From positions 1 to 6,026 of the forward strand of contig JBFGVE010000159.1 of the NCBI GenBank assembly GCA_041565275.1: DNA of 6,026 nt, in the 5' to 3' direction. Source of the DNA: CAWUKT01 sp041565275. GTDB lineage: Bacteria > Bacteroidota > Bacteroidia > J057 > JADKCL01. Below the pieces are notes generated by a model. The model was not told the DNA's origin and did not search any database. It worked only from the letters and a program-made list of their open reading frames with translations. Positions 5,972 to 6,026 of this stretch are shown here, piece by piece; within the stretch, counting starts at the first letter, position 1; each line of letters begins with the position of its first letter. The position numbers and the translations under genes are program-made.

Positions 5972-6026
5972 TACTAGTCCTACCTACCTACCAAATCGTT
6001 TAATTATCGGATGAAAACGATGGGGA

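Larger units (their letters stand above)
85..6026 (-). mobile_element. Near full-length APE-type non-LTR retrotransposon (LINE), CR1/L2-like by ORF1
   Basis: Two consecutive open frames on the minus strand give the classic LINE order: ORF1, then ORF2 with an apurinic-type endonuclease, reverse transcriptase and C-terminal Cys/His motif. A short 3' UTR follows, ending in a hexamer microsatellite. There is no LTR, integrase, RNase H or restriction-like endonuclease. The esterase-type ORF1 and microsatellite 3' end fit the CR1/L2 group of the Jockey superfamily. The reverse transcriptase core (GVRQGCVLSPLLF) is less clade-specific, so the clade is left open. The left boundary (element 3' end) is placed at the hexamer repeat; an alternative end is the T-run at 64-71, which reads as oligo(A) on the minus strand. 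The right boundary (element 5' end) is not resolved: I found no convincing target-site duplication. It lies somewhere between 5621 and the window edge. Reading frames are intact apart from one homopolymer frame break in ORF2, which suggests a recent insertion. Confidence 0.93.
5621..6026 (-). other. LINE 5' UTR and/or upstream flank, no gene
   Basis: These 406 bases upstream of ORF1 hold only short frames without recognisable protein features. The part nearest ORF1 (5621 to about 5780) is GC-richer with G/C runs and is most likely element 5' UTR. The outer part (about 5800-6026) is AT-richer with a TATA-like box, short direct repeats and a CCTA triplet repeat at 5979-5992. The exact 5' end of the element cannot be called without other copies or an empty site. 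Confidence 0.5.

Noticed and set aside
5979..5992. CCTA repeats as a target-site duplication or telomeric repeat
   Set aside because: Only three units, with no matching copy at the 3' end of the element.
1..6026. Bacterial or phage origin (retron, group II intron, DGR)
   Set aside because: The endonuclease and RT motifs, ORF1 architecture and 3' microsatellite are those of a eukaryotic LINE.

Overview
The window is almost entirely one near full-length animal-type non-LTR retrotransposon (LINE), read on the minus strand. It is eukaryotic: it carries an APE-type endonuclease plus a LINE reverse transcriptase, has no bacterial-style operon or ribosome-binding sites, and ends in a short hexamer repeat. 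I see no independent host gene, tRNA, rRNA or CRISPR array. The host taxon cannot be fixed by eye; an invertebrate or other metazoan genome is the best guess.

Layout in element orientation (right to left). About 6026-5621 is 5' flank and/or 5' UTR without a convincing gene, with a TATA-like box near 5948-5955. ORF1 (5620-3839, 593 aa) encodes an N-terminal leucine-zipper coiled coil, an SGNH/GDSL esterase-like domain with visible Ser, Asp and His, a Pro/Ser/Thr/Lys-rich linker, and a C-terminal OTU-family cysteine protease domain with visible Asp-Gly-Asn-Cys and His. ORF2 follows with a 19-nt frame overlap. It runs from an N-terminal endonuclease segment (open from 3857, broken at an A7G5 tract at 3487-3498) into a long frame (3468-235). 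The long frame carries the rest of the endonuclease, the reverse transcriptase (FLDLTKAYD, GVRQG, YADD) and a C-terminal Cys/His zinc motif. A short 3' UTR (234-85) holds a perfect 8-bp hairpin stem and ends in (ATAATG)3 on the plus strand. Bases 1-84 look like flanking DNA: a G-rich tract that fits a G-quadruplex pattern, then A/T homopolymers.

In related LINEs the ORF1 product packages the RNA. The ORF2 endonuclease nicks the target and the reverse transcriptase copies the RNA from its 3' end. Esterase domains in ORF1 are known from CR1/L2-type elements; an OTU deubiquitinase-like domain fused behind one is the most unusual thing here. The second notable point is decoding. ORF1, the endonuclease N-terminus and the rest of ORF2 lie in three successive frames, each a -1 step, and the endonuclease segment has no ATG. 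The second step sits on a correctly phased A-AAA-AAA heptamer, so it could be programmed frameshifting, but a one-base homopolymer mutation or sequencing error is simpler. Apart from that one lesion the element looks intact and therefore young.
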